Shown here: piece by piece, positions 43,545 through 52,091 of the stretch
Layout of the letters: the number at the start of each line of letters is the position of its first letter
Numbering within the stretch: the first letter of the stretch is position 1
Assembly (NCBI GenBank): GCA_947382625.1
Contig: CANDAG010000014.1
Coordinates: 1-64,000 of the forward strand
From: an uncultured Lachnospiraceae bacterium
GTDB taxonomy: Bacteria > Bacillota > Clostridia > Lachnospirales > Lachnospiraceae
DNA: 64,000 nucleotides
Reading direction: 5' to 3'
Notes under the pieces: generated by a model
What the model was told of the DNA's origin: nothing
What the model saw: the letters and a program-made list of their open reading frames with translations, nothing else
Databases searched by the model: none
Made by a program: the position numbers and the translations under genes

Positions 43545-44342
43545 TTATATTTTACCGGATTTCCGCAATAAGGAACAAATAATGATGCTCACTGCCGCCA
43601 GAACGATCTGGGAAAGCGCCAGTTCATGTGCTGCCCGCAAATAGGAATCCGGCGTATCCATATGATACAGCCAGTCATTTGCATACGCAAGCTGACTCAG
43701 GGCAGCAATATTTAATATGGAAGCACATGCGTTTTTGTGCCTGCCGAAAGTATTCTGCATGAGTGCGATCACTACGATTAAAGCGATGATTTTGAGAATA
43801 GTACTATAAAACGGTCCTACCTGATGCAGTTCTATTCCAAGGAAAGGAAAGGGGGCTTTTAAGTTTATGAGATTCTGTGCTACATATTCGTTTATCAGCA
43901 AACAAAAAATAAATACTGCACCGGAAATGCCTGTTCCTGCTATGGTGGCTTTTCTGTTATCTGAAAACTGCCAGTTTCCCGCAAGTCCCGCAGCGCAAAG
44001 GAGCAGAATACAGAAAACCACAGAGGGAATCTGTTCATAATTGATCAGGCCGCCATATCCCACAAAAAATCCTATATATGTGATGCCCACCAGAAGTACC
44101 AGTATAAGCTTTCCAAGCCGCTCTTTGTGCAGGATCATACTGCGAACTTTTTTCAGGTAGTCAATCTGTTTATCAGCCGCCTTTCCTGTTGTGATTACTG
44201 TGTTTTTCATCTGCTCCAGCTTTTCTCTGCATTCACTGCATTCTGCAATATGTTCATCTACCAGCTCTCGTGTATCCTCTGAGCAGATCTCGTCCGCATA
44301 GGACGGCAGAAGATCCTGTATGATATTACACTTCATTTTCAA
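43545..44342 (-). CDS. Anti-sigma factor with zf-HC2 domain
   Basis: Membrane protein of 265 aa. The N-terminal zinc-binding anti-sigma domain has the H31-x3-C35-x2-C38 motif in DEHIAECSECREKL, preceded by LLPSYADEICSEDT. About six membrane helices follow (from residue 77, LGKLILVLLVGITYIGFFVG). It should hold the partner sigma factor inactive at the membrane until a signal arrives. Its start overlaps the end of the sigma gene by 17 bases, typical of coupled pairs. Confidence 0.88.
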   Translation of the reverse strand: MKMKCNIIQDLLPSYADEICSEDTRELVDEHIAECSECREKLEQMKNTVITTGKAADKQIDYLKKVRSMILHKERLGKLILVLLVGITYIGFFVGYGGLINYEQIPSVVFCILLLCAAGLAGNWQFSDNRKATIAGTGISGAVFIFCLLINEYVAQNLINLKAPFPFLGIELHQVGPFYSTILKIIALIVVIALMQNTFGRHKNACASILNIAALSQLAYANDWLYHMDTPDSYLRAAHELALSQIVLAAVSIIICSLLRKSGKI

Positions 44343-44838
44343 ATTTTTCTCCTCTCTTTCTTCCCTTCAGCAGGCGTTCCTTACCCCGGTAAAAGGTCAC
44401 TCTTGACCAGTTTTCGCTTTTTCCCAGGATTTCTCCGATCTCCTTAAAAGAAAGCTCCGCCATAGTTCTCAAATAGATTACCTCCCGCATCTGTTCCGGA
44501 AGGCTTTGCATATCCTTCAATACATCAAGAAGGTCATAACGCCTGATCAGTTTCTCCTCAATTCCTTCTTCATGAGGACTGTTTGTGGTTATTTCATCTA
44601 AATGAATCTCCTCGGAGGGAATCTCCTTTCCATGTTTCCTCAGATATTGCAGATAAATATGTTTGGCAATCTGACAGAGCCATACGCTGATTTTACAGCT
44701 ATGATCATAACGGTTTATGGAATTCATTGCCCGCAAAAAGGTCTCCTGCGTCAATTCCTCAGCAAGCTGTGGATCATGGCAGTATTTTAAGAGAAAGCGA
44801 TATACCAATTTCGCGTTTTCCTGGTATATTTCCTCCAT
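44326..44838 (-). CDS. ECF-type RNA polymerase sigma factor
   Basis: Sigma-70 family protein of 170 aa. Region 2 (about 5-75) includes AEELTQETFLRAMNSINRYD, and region 4 (about 105-165) contains the helix-turn-helix MAELSFKEIGEILGKSENW. It lacks regions 1 and 3, as ECF factors do. The start at 44838 has an AGGAGG site. Its signal and regulon cannot be read from the window; extracytoplasmic stress is the usual role. Confidence 0.92.
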   Translation of the reverse strand: MEEIYQENAKLVYRFLLKYCHDPQLAEELTQETFLRAMNSINRYDHSCKISVWLCQIAKHIYLQYLRKHGKEIPSEEIHLDEITTNSPHEEGIEEKLIRRYDLLDVLKDMQSLPEQMREVIYLRTMAELSFKEIGEILGKSENWSRVTFYRGKERLLKGRKRGEKFENEV

Positions 44839-44906
44839 AGCCCTCCTCCTTTCTGCTTATATATCCGTTTGGGAGCCCGTTCGTTACACTTACATATAAA
44901 ATTAAT

Positions 44907-44944
44907 CGCCGTCACGCTTCGCGGGGCGGCTGATTGGATTAAAA
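44907..44944 (-). repeat. Dispersed palindromic element, copy A
   Basis: A 38-bp element that is identical at 32 of 38 positions, without gaps, to copy B at 54440-54477. The core GTCACGCTTCGCG also occurs in copy C (9712-9746). It folds into a stem with GCCG/CGGC outer arms and a TTC-type loop. It lies 15 bases past the stop of the histidine kinase and may act as its terminator or mRNA end signal. Confidence 0.65.
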
Positions 44945-44959
44945 TAGGATATTGTAATG

Positions 44960-46282
44960 TTATGATTTCGCGGGCAGATTAACCGTAAACAGGGCGCCCC
45001 CTTCTTCTGAATCAGCAACCGTGATGCTTCCGTGATGGGCATGAACAATTTCAAAGGCAATAGACAATCCCAGTCCGAAATGCCCTTTGGCGCTTCGGGA
45101 TTTCTCTGCCCGGTAAAATCGGTCAAATATTTTTTTCTTATCATCATCGGAGATACCGATGCCGCTGTCTGAAACAGAGAAGCAGAAATTCGCTTTCCCG
45201 GAGGCTTTTCCGGTATACAAAAGAGATACATGGATTTTTCCATGCTCCGGTGTATAGCTGATGGCATTGTGCAGCAATATGGAGATCACCTGTCTGATCC
45301 GGTCGGGGTCACAGTCGCAGGAGGGCAGAGCGTCATCCGGCAGGCTCAGAGAAAGAGAAAGGGATTTCTCTTTTGCCAGGGTTTCAAATGCTTCACAGGT
45401 ATTTAATAAAAGGGTATCCAACTCTACCGGTTTTTTGTGGATAGAAAAACGATGATTGTCGGATTCCGTCAGGGTGAGCATATCCTCAATCAGCCGTGAC
45501 ATACGCTTTCCCTCCTGGCGGATCGTCTTTAGGAAGCTTACCTGCTGGTCATGGCCTACATTGTCAAAGCATTCTGCAGAGGACAGGATAACTGCTAAAG
45601 GAGTGCGTAGCTCGTGAGAGGCGGAGGCGATGAAGCTGGTCTGCTTTTGCTGGCTTTCCTGTATGGGCTTCAAAAGAATGCCGGTAAAAATCCAGGAAAA
45701 AACAATAAATATGAAGATAGAACCCAGATCAATGAAAAGAAAACGGATTCGTTGCTGCAGGATTTGCTTTTCCATCAGGCTTAAAGGTGAGATAACAACT
45801 ATTTGTAATAAGGAAGATTTTTTTTCGATGGTGATCACCGAACCAAAATAGTACTTGCCCACAGAGGGAGACAGGAAGCGGTACTCTGTGTGATAGGATA
45901 CATACGGGGAGGAAGGAAGCTCCGAACCCTCTGATATGCGAAAGCTCTGGCGGTAGAAGTCCAGACTCTCCTGCAAAACAGTATCGCTGGAAGCTTCGGA
46001 AGGCTGGGACAGGCGGTTGTACAGGAAGGGGATATCATTATCCAGTACCAGAAAGGCATAGTTCCCCTGGGCTTCCATTTTGGAGAGCCATTCCATGGAG
46101 ATCACGGATTGCTGCTCCAAATTGGTAGCAATAGTGTTGATATCATTTTTAAAAGAATTATATTGGTTTCTGTAAAGGCTTGTCTCGGAAATATACAGAT
46201 AACACAGGGACATGACGATCATGAGAGTGGCGGTGATCCCTGCACACAAAACGGTAAGCCTCAGGTGAACCTTCTTATACAT
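44960..46282 (-). CDS. OmpR-partner sensor histidine kinase
   Basis: Membrane kinase of 440 aa. A first helix (about 8-30), an extracytoplasmic region (about 31-175) and a second helix (about 185-205) precede the dimerisation box SASHELRTPLAVILSSAE with the phospho-acceptor His, then N-box LLHNAISYTPEHGKI, G1 box DSGIGISDDD and G2 box GHFGLGLSIAFEIV. Its start is 28 bases after the response regulator. With the divergent lipoprotein and transporter cluster it likely senses an envelope-active compound. Confidence 0.93.
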   Translation of the reverse strand: MYKKVHLRLTVLCAGITATLMIVMSLCYLYISETSLYRNQYNSFKNDINTIATNLEQQSVISMEWLSKMEAQGNYAFLVLDNDIPFLYNRLSQPSEASSDTVLQESLDFYRQSFRISEGSELPSSPYVSYHTEYRFLSPSVGKYYFGSVITIEKKSSLLQIVVISPLSLMEKQILQQRIRFLFIDLGSIFIFIVFSWIFTGILLKPIQESQQKQTSFIASASHELRTPLAVILSSAECFDNVGHDQQVSFLKTIRQEGKRMSRLIEDMLTLTESDNHRFSIHKKPVELDTLLLNTCEAFETLAKEKSLSLSLSLPDDALPSCDCDPDRIRQVISILLHNAISYTPEHGKIHVSLLYTGKASGKANFCFSVSDSGIGISDDDKKKIFDRFYRAEKSRSAKGHFGLGLSIAFEIVHAHHGSITVADSEEGGALFTVNLPAKS

Positions 46283-46310
46283 AGGTATTTCTCCGATACA
46301 ACTAAATTTA

Positions 46311-47003
46311 TTACTTTTTGGAAGCCGGAGTATCCTGCAGACGATAACCGATTCCGCGGATGGTTTTGATCTGCAGATTGCTTCCGGCGCCTTTTAAGCG
46401 TCTTCTGAGAAAATGGATATAATTATCCAGATTACCATCCTCCACGTCGCTGTCCGGGCCCCATACCTTTAATAGAAGAAGGCTTCTGGAAAGGGTCTGG
46501 TTTTTTCTTCTCAGGAAGGTTTCCATTAAAGCCGCTTCCCGTTTGGATAAGGTACAGCTTCCCAAAGGCCCTTCCAGCCGGTCCTCGTTCATATACCAGA
46601 TAATATCAGATACAGATAAAATATCGTCATCATCTGTGAAAGCGGAAGGCCGTCTTGTGATACAGCGGATCCTGGCAAGAAGCTCTTCCGTCTCAAAAGG
46701 CTTTACCAGATAATCATCGGCGCCTGAGTCAAGTCCTGTCACCTTATCATTTAAAGTCCCCAGAGCTGTCAGAAAAATAACCGGCGTAGAGACACCTTTT
46801 TTGCGGAGTCTGGTGAGCACCTCCGTGCCGTCCAGATGAGGGAGCATTCTGTCTAACAATATAATATCGTGAATATTCTGTTCACCATAATAAAGGGCTT
46901 CCTCACCGTCAAAACAGCAGTCTACAGTAAAGCCCTCTAACTCCAGTGAAATGGCAAGTGTCTGATTGAGTTGTCTGTCGTCCTCTGCAAGTAAAATTCT
47001 CAT
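46311..47003 (-). CDS. OmpR/PhoB-family response regulator
   Basis: Transcription factor of 230 aa. Receiver domain: E-D-D at the N-terminus (LLAEDDRQL), phospho-acceptor Asp in IILLDRMLPHLDG and the switch Lys in LVKPFETEE. A winged-helix output domain fills residues 130-225 (LSKREAALMETFLRRKNQTL). The start is ATG 47003 after GAGGTGAAC; longer frames to 47051 add non-family residues. Two pairs of 7-bp direct repeats in the divergent intergenic region are its probable binding sites. Confidence 0.93.
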   Translation of the reverse strand: MRILLAEDDRQLNQTLAISLELEGFTVDCCFDGEEALYYGEQNIHDIILLDRMLPHLDGTEVLTRLRKKGVSTPVIFLTALGTLNDKVTGLDSGADDYLVKPFETEELLARIRCITRRPSAFTDDDDILSVSDIIWYMNEDRLEGPLGSCTLSKREAALMETFLRRKNQTLSRSLLLLKVWGPDSDVEDGNLDNYIHFLRRRLKGAGSNLQIKTIRGIGYRLQDTPASKK

Positions 47004-47041
47004 GTCGTTCACCTCGTCAAAGTAATGTTGATATGGAAGGT

Positions 47042-47074
47042 ATTCTATCATAAAAATCTTTAAAAATCCTCTAA
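47042..47074 (-). promoter_or_regulatory. Response-regulator box and promoter, autoregulatory side
   Basis: On the minus strand TTAGAGG (47074-47068), 4 bases, TTAAAGA (47063-47057), 9 bases, TAGAAT (47047-47042). This has the same layout as the plus-strand site at 47158: two 7-bp half-sites 11 bases apart, then a -10 box with no usable -35. It is the classical direct-repeat arrangement for OmpR/PhoB activators. Confidence 0.65.
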
Positions 47075-47157
47075 GACAATACTACTATATTTGGTAGTGG
47101 ATGTTCAAGTTAATCGAAGGGTAAAGCGACTGTTGTAAATAGTTAGTTTTAACATTT

Positions 47158-47190
47158 TTAGAGAAATCTTAGAGATTTAGTTGCTATATT
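47158..47190 (+). promoter_or_regulatory. Response-regulator box and promoter, transporter side
   Basis: TTAGAGA (47158-47164), 4 bases, TTAGAGA (47169-47175), 9 bases, TATATT (47185-47190). The half-sites replace the -35 element, as in Pho-box promoters. The downstream lipoprotein starts 32 bases after the -10 box. Confidence 0.7.
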
Positions 47191-47221
47191 ACTTAAAACG
47201 GATTAAAAGGAGTGGACGATT

Positions 47222-47791
47222 ATGAAAAAAAGAAAAATGATTTTATGTTTATGCTTTTCGGTATTGCTTTTTGGATGCGGTGATCGTGAGGGTGAGGAGA
47301 TTGCAGAACAGGAAGTGATTAATATGGAAGAGAGTGGAAACAATGAGTCTGTAGAGGATAAAGATGCAAGTGTTGTAAATGATACAGAGGTTAAGGAGGA
47401 AGGGGACACCGGAAAAGAAGACACAGACAGCAAAACAGATGAAAAATCCTTCTCAGATATGGAAGAAGCGCTGGAGGGAATGGTACAAAAGGTCGAAGAG
47501 AATTCTGTGGTGATCAGCAGGATTTTTTCAGGAGAATCAGAAGAGGATGGACTTTATTATGCCTTCAGTCCGGGAGAGGGCAGTGAAGAGGAGGAGCTGA
47601 TCACAGTGTATGTCACAGATGATACCAGGTATCAGTATCAAACCATAAAAAACGGGGGCGAGGATGTTACGGAGACAGAGGGAAGCTTTACTGATATCAA
47701 GAAGGATTTAATGGTAAAGGTAACAGGGAATATGAATGAGACGAAGGATGAGATGCAGGCGAAGGAAATTGTAATTATAGAGGTAGTTTGA
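47222..47791 (+). CDS. Small lipoprotein with OB-like domain
   Basis: 189 aa; lipobox LLFGC with Cys19, then a strongly acidic linker (about 20-80). The rest (EGMVQKVEENSVVI, then TVYVTDDTRYQYQ, then KKDLMVKVTGN) has the beta-strand rhythm of an OB-fold/DUF5666-like domain. It is the first gene behind the two-component-controlled promoter and is 34 bases before the fusion binding protein. A role in sensing or in protecting the surface is possible; nothing in the sequence settles it. Confidence 0.75.
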   Translation: MKKRKMILCLCFSVLLFGCGDREGEEIAEQEVINMEESGNNESVEDKDASVVNDTEVKEEGDTGKEDTDSKTDEKSFSDMEEALEGMVQKVEENSVVISRIFSGESEEDGLYYAFSPGEGSEEEELITVYVTDDTRYQYQTIKNGGEDVTETEGSFTDIKKDLMVKVTGNMNETKDEMQAKEIVIIEVV

Positions 47792-47825
47792 TAAATAAAA
47801 AAGAGACAAAAAGAAAGGAGTTATT

Positions 47826-50270
47826 ATGGTACATAAAATGAAGAAACACAAAAAAATCTGGTCATTGCTTCTGGCGACAGCACTTAGCATTTCTATGCTT
47901 TCGGGATGCGGAGGCAGTCCGGCGGACAATGCAGGAAGCAGCAATGCAGACTCTCCGGCAGCGGAGACAGAAGATTATAATGGCGGCAGTGATCAGAGCA
48001 GTGAGACAGAAGAAAAGAAATCCCCGAATATGGAAGATACTTCCGATGATAATGGCGGTAATACAGCGATGGGACGCTATGTGGAAACCATTTCGGATTT
48101 ATCTGAGTTCTGTGAAAGGGTAAGCGGAGTTACCAGAACGCAGGATGGCTCCCTGGTAGTGACGGACTATAACGGAACCCAGATGATATCCAAAGATAAC
48201 GGCGCAGAGTGGGAACCGGACAAACTAAGCTGGTTCAAGGATCTGGATATGAGCTATGTATTTAGTCTCGCCTACGGACCTGACGGTACGGCCGGTATTA
48301 TCTATAAGCCGGAAAAAGAAGAAGCTGAAGGCACAGAGGAGGATGAGAAGGGAGATTTCTGGGCGGACGCCCAATGTCTTGTCATTAAGCCGGACGGAAG
48401 CCGGATCCAGGTGGAAGCAGGCGGCGCGGAAGAAGGGTATCCTGAGAATGTCTTTGTCACAGATAGCGGGGATATTTTTGTAAGTACGATGAATGGCGTG
48501 ATCCGTCAGGTAAAGGATGATGGCAGTACGGAGAAGATCCTTACCGTAAATAAAAGACCGGAACAGATATGCTTTCAGGGGAATCTGATGATCATGGATG
48601 CGGAGAGATATGACGGTTTTCTTATCTATGATCTGGAGAAAAAGGAGTATGTAGAGGATGAGGTTTTGCACGATTTTGTGCAGGAGAATTATAAAGACAG
48701 AAGCTACAGTACTTCAGACACCTTTGAGGTAGTCTTTTTTCCGGGAGAGGATGGCGTGCTTTATATCGCAGGAGAAAAAGGCCTGCACCGTCATGTGATC
48801 GGCGGAAGCGTTATGGAACAGGTGATCGATGGGGCGCTTTCCTGTTTTGGAAACCCTTCCTACAGCCATTCCCTGATACAGATGATCGAGCTCCCGGATC
48901 ATGAGTTCCTTGCGGTATTTTACGGAGGAAAGGCGGCGCACTTTGTCTATAATCCGGATGTCCCTACAGTGCCGGATGAAAGGCTTAAGGTATATAGTCT
49001 GAAGGAAAATAGTACCCTGCGTCAGGGAGTCAGCATTTATCAGACAGGTCATCCTGAGGTTTATGTGGATTATGAGGTAGGGATGGATGAGGGTGATTCT
49101 GTCACAAGAGATGATGCTCTGAAAAAATTAAATACTCAGATCATGGCGGGAGAGGGGCCGGACGTGATCATTCTGGATAATATGCCTCTCAAATCCTATA
49201 TTGAAAAAAATCTGCTTCTGGATCTGAGCGAATGCCTTGGAAGCCTTCAGGGAGAGGACGCCCTTTTTGAGAATATAGTAGGAGCCTTCAGGACGGATGG
49301 AAAGGTGTATGCGGTGCCCTGTGAGATTCAGCTGCCTTTGATGGCAGGAAAAGAAAAGTACATTTCCATGGCAAAGGATCTTGGAGGGATCGCGGATATG
49401 ATGGAAGAGCTCAGGGCGGATAATCCTGAAAAGCCCCTGCTGCGTATCTGTTCCGAAAAGGGGATCATGCGGTTTTTCGCCATGACCTCGGCTCCTGAAT
49501 GGATTAATGAGTCCGGTGAGCTTGACACAGAGGCGGTAAAGGAATTTTTAAAGCAGACAAAGCGGATCTACGATGCCCAGATGGAAGGGCTTCCTGCCCA
49601 GTATGTAGAGGATTATATGACCAGCAATGTGAATTATTCCAGCTATTTCGGCGGTTCCAGAGAGGATTCGGATTATTTCAGGACGCCCTATGAAATGGGA
49701 TATCTGGCAGGAGAGGCTCAGCTGGCCATGGGAACCACTTATTATCACAGCGGGATCTGTGAGATGTTCTCCATCAAAAAGGTGGAGGGCTTTGAGGATG
49801 ACATGATCCTTCCTATGAGCGGGATGAGCAGCGATGTCTTTATTCCCAAAACCCTGATCGGAATCAATGCAGGTTCATCCAATATAGATACGGCAAAGGA
49901 AATGTTAAGAACCCTTCTGGGAAATGAAAACCAGAGCAATCTGTATTCCGGCTTTGCCGTAAATAAGGGAGCATTCCCCAAAATGTATGATATTAATGAG
50001 GAATGGATCAGTGAAGAAGGCATATTCAGCTCTATAGGATCGTCGAGTCCTGATGGCAAATCTTTTCATATGAATATTTATATGCTTTCAGAGGAGCAGC
50101 GTCAGACCGTACAGAAGTGGATGGAAACAGTTTCCACTCCCTATCTTGAGGATACTGTGGTGGAAACGGCTGTGTATAATGCAGGGATTGAGTATTTTCG
50201 TGATCTTGCCAGCCTTGACGAGGCGGTAGAGGCGGTTGCCCGGGGGCTGGAAATTTATATGTCGGAGTAA
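47826..50270 (+). CDS. Lipoprotein: beta-propeller fused to solute-binding domain
   Basis: 814 aa; lipobox MLSGC with Cys28 and a low-complexity acidic linker to about 75. Residues about 85-380 consist of repeated blades (TRTQDGSLVVTDYNGTQMIS, YPENVFVTDSGDIFVST, DGVLYIAGEKGLHRHV) like a sialidase or YCF48-type propeller. From about 385 a family-1 binding fold starts (VYSLKENSTLRQGVSIYQT, then GEGPDVIILDNMP) and runs to the end. Ordinary sugar receptors are 420-550 aa and lack the propeller. It precedes two importer permeases. The ribosome site AAAGGAG supports ATG 47826; ATG 47838 is possible. Confidence 0.85.
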   Translation: MVHKMKKHKKIWSLLLATALSISMLSGCGGSPADNAGSSNADSPAAETEDYNGGSDQSSETEEKKSPNMEDTSDDNGGNTAMGRYVETISDLSEFCERVSGVTRTQDGSLVVTDYNGTQMISKDNGAEWEPDKLSWFKDLDMSYVFSLAYGPDGTAGIIYKPEKEEAEGTEEDEKGDFWADAQCLVIKPDGSRIQVEAGGAEEGYPENVFVTDSGDIFVSTMNGVIRQVKDDGSTEKILTVNKRPEQICFQGNLMIMDAERYDGFLIYDLEKKEYVEDEVLHDFVQENYKDRSYSTSDTFEVVFFPGEDGVLYIAGEKGLHRHVIGGSVMEQVIDGALSCFGNPSYSHSLIQMIELPDHEFLAVFYGGKAAHFVYNPDVPTVPDERLKVYSLKENSTLRQGVSIYQTGHPEVYVDYEVGMDEGDSVTRDDALKKLNTQIMAGEGPDVIILDNMPLKSYIEKNLLLDLSECLGSLQGEDALFENIVGAFRTDGKVYAVPCEIQLPLMAGKEKYISMAKDLGGIADMMEELRADNPEKPLLRICSEKGIMRFFAMTSAPEWINESGELDTEAVKEFLKQTKRIYDAQMEGLPAQYVEDYMTSNVNYSSYFGGSREDSDYFRTPYEMGYLAGEAQLAMGTTYYHSGICEMFSIKKVEGFEDDMILPMSGMSSDVFIPKTLIGINAGSSNIDTAKEMLRTLLGNENQSNLYSGFAVNKGAFPKMYDINEEWISEEGIFSSIGSSSPDGKSFHMNIYMLSEEQRQTVQKWMETVSTPYLEDTVVETAVYNAGIEYFRDLASLDEAVEAVARGLEIYMSE

Positions 50271-50274
50271 GGCA

Positions 50275-51183
50275 ATGCATAGACGAAAAAGCAGGAGATC
50301 TATCAATCATTTAAATCGAAAGAATTTAAGTCGAAAAAAACTGGGGGCCTTCTTAAGCTTTATGGCTCCCAGCCTTCTGGGAGTTACGGTTTTTGTGTTG
50401 CTCCCTTTCGGGGATGTGGTGAAAAGATCCTTCACCACGGCAGTGACGGGACAATTTACAGGCATGGCAAACTATGGGACGATCTTTCAGAATCAGGCGT
50501 TTCTGATCGCAGTCAGAAATACGCTGAAATTTACATTGGTGTGTATCCCTCTTCTGGTGTTGATCGGGTTTTGCATTGCATGGCCGTTAAGTAAGCTAAA
50601 GGAAGCAGGGCTGATCAAATCGGTGTATCTGTTTCCTCTTGCCATGCCTACAGCAACCATTGTTATGGTATGGAAAATGGTATTTTACAAACAGGGCTTC
50701 TTAAATCTGTTTTTATCCCGGCTGGGAGAGCTGACGGGGATGTGGGGGGAGATACATACGGATTACCTGGGAACGGAGGCTGCCTTCTGGGTGCTTGTGG
50801 GCAGCTATATCTGGAAGAACACAGGCTACACAGTGGTACTGTGGCTGGCAGGTATCATAGGCATTCCCACGGGACAGCTTGAAGCGGCAAGAGTCGACGG
50901 AGCAGGAGGCTTTCAGAGACTCTGGTATATTGTCCTGCCAAATTTAAAAGGAAGTCTTTATACGATTGTGATCTTATCTTTTTTGAATTCCTTTAAGATT
51001 TACAGGGAAGCCTATCTGGTGGCGGGAGCCTACCCCCATAAAAGCATTTACCTGCTCCAGCATCTGTTCAACAACTGGTTTGTGAATCTGGAATTTGACA
51101 AGATGGCAGCGGCGGCAGTGTGTACCGGTGGATTTTTGCTGGTGGTGATATTATTATTACAGAGAGTTTGGGATAAGGAATGA
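50275..51183 (+). CDS. ABC importer permease, MalF-like (importer 4)
   Basis: Membrane subunit of 302 aa. A basic N-terminal tail (MHRRKSRRSINHLNRKN) precedes six helices, with the EAA loop QLEAARVDGAGGFQRLWYIV. The start at 50275 follows GGAG that overlaps the stop of the fusion gene. Its end overlaps the next permease by 4 bases. It should form the pore for the propeller-linked receptor. Confidence 0.9.
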   Translation: MHRRKSRRSINHLNRKNLSRKKLGAFLSFMAPSLLGVTVFVLLPFGDVVKRSFTTAVTGQFTGMANYGTIFQNQAFLIAVRNTLKFTLVCIPLLVLIGFCIAWPLSKLKEAGLIKSVYLFPLAMPTATIVMVWKMVFYKQGFLNLFLSRLGELTGMWGEIHTDYLGTEAAFWVLVGSYIWKNTGYTVVLWLAGIIGIPTGQLEAARVDGAGGFQRLWYIVLPNLKGSLYTIVILSFLNSFKIYREAYLVAGAYPHKSIYLLQHLFNNWFVNLEFDKMAAAAVCTGGFLLVVILLLQRVWDKE

Positions 51184-52043
51184 AAGAAAAAGCTTCAGTC
51201 AGCCTTAAAAAGGCAGTTACAGTATTTTCACTGATCTTACCGGGAATATTTGTGGTACTTCCCGTGCTGCTTTTGGTCACGGGATCCGTGATGGATCATT
51301 ATGAGCTGAAAGGGTATCTTACTTCCGTATTTATGGACGGGACAGAGTTTATAGGCTGGAAGCTGATACCGGATTATCCTTCCTTTGAGAATTACGGGAA
51401 GCTGCTGTTTATGACGCCCCAGTTCTTTGTACTATTCTGGAATTCTGTAAAAATGGTGCTTTGCATTCTGGCAGGGCAGCTCCTTGTGGGGGTGCCTGCG
51501 GCCTGGGCCTTTGCGGTGTATAAGGTGCGTGCGGGAAAATTTTTGTTTGCCTTTTATGTGGTGCTTATGCTTCTGCCGTTTCAGGTCACTATGCTTTCAA
51601 GCTATCTGGTCCTTAACAGACTTTCTCTTCTGAATACCCAAAGGGCGGTGATCCTGCCTGCAGTCTTTTCTACCTTTCCTGTTTTTCTCACCTACGGAGG
51701 CTTTCGGAGTATTCCGGAGCAGCTCTTTGAGGCGGCCAGAGTGGACGGTGCAAGAGAATGGTATATCTTTTTCAGAATGGGCCTTCCCCTTGGCAAAAGC
51801 GGGATCCTGTCGGCAGTAGTGCTGGGATTTCTGGAATACTGGAATATGATGGAGCAGCCTATGGCGTTTATTGATGATAAGGCCTTATGGCCCTTGTCCC
51901 TGTACCTGCCGGAAATCGTCTGGGGGCAGGCAGGATACGCCTTTTGCGCATCGGTGATCACGCTGATCCCAGCGGCTTTTGTGTTTGTGATGGGACAGGA
52001 CTATCTGGAGCAGGGGATCGTTTATTCAGGACTGAAGGAGTAG
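51180..52043 (+). CDS. ABC importer permease, MalG-like (importer 4)
   Basis: Second membrane subunit of 287 aa, coupled by an ATGA overlap. The EAA loop is LFEAARVDGAREWYIFFRMG; the C-terminus MGQDYLEQGIVYSGLKE is family-typical. A HlyD-like gene starts 48 bases on in the same direction, an unusual neighbour for an importer. No ATPase gene is present. Confidence 0.9.
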   Translation: MKEKASVSLKKAVTVFSLILPGIFVVLPVLLLVTGSVMDHYELKGYLTSVFMDGTEFIGWKLIPDYPSFENYGKLLFMTPQFFVLFWNSVKMVLCILAGQLLVGVPAAWAFAVYKVRAGKFLFAFYVVLMLLPFQVTMLSSYLVLNRLSLLNTQRAVILPAVFSTFPVFLTYGGFRSIPEQLFEAARVDGAREWYIFFRMGLPLGKSGILSAVVLGFLEYWNMMEQPMAFIDDKALWPLSLYLPEIVWGQAGYAFCASVITLIPAAFVFVMGQDYLEQGIVYSGLKE

Positions 52044-52091
52044 AGGCAGTGGGACGTCGGGTAAGGGTAAATATTTTTCAGGAGGCAGGCT

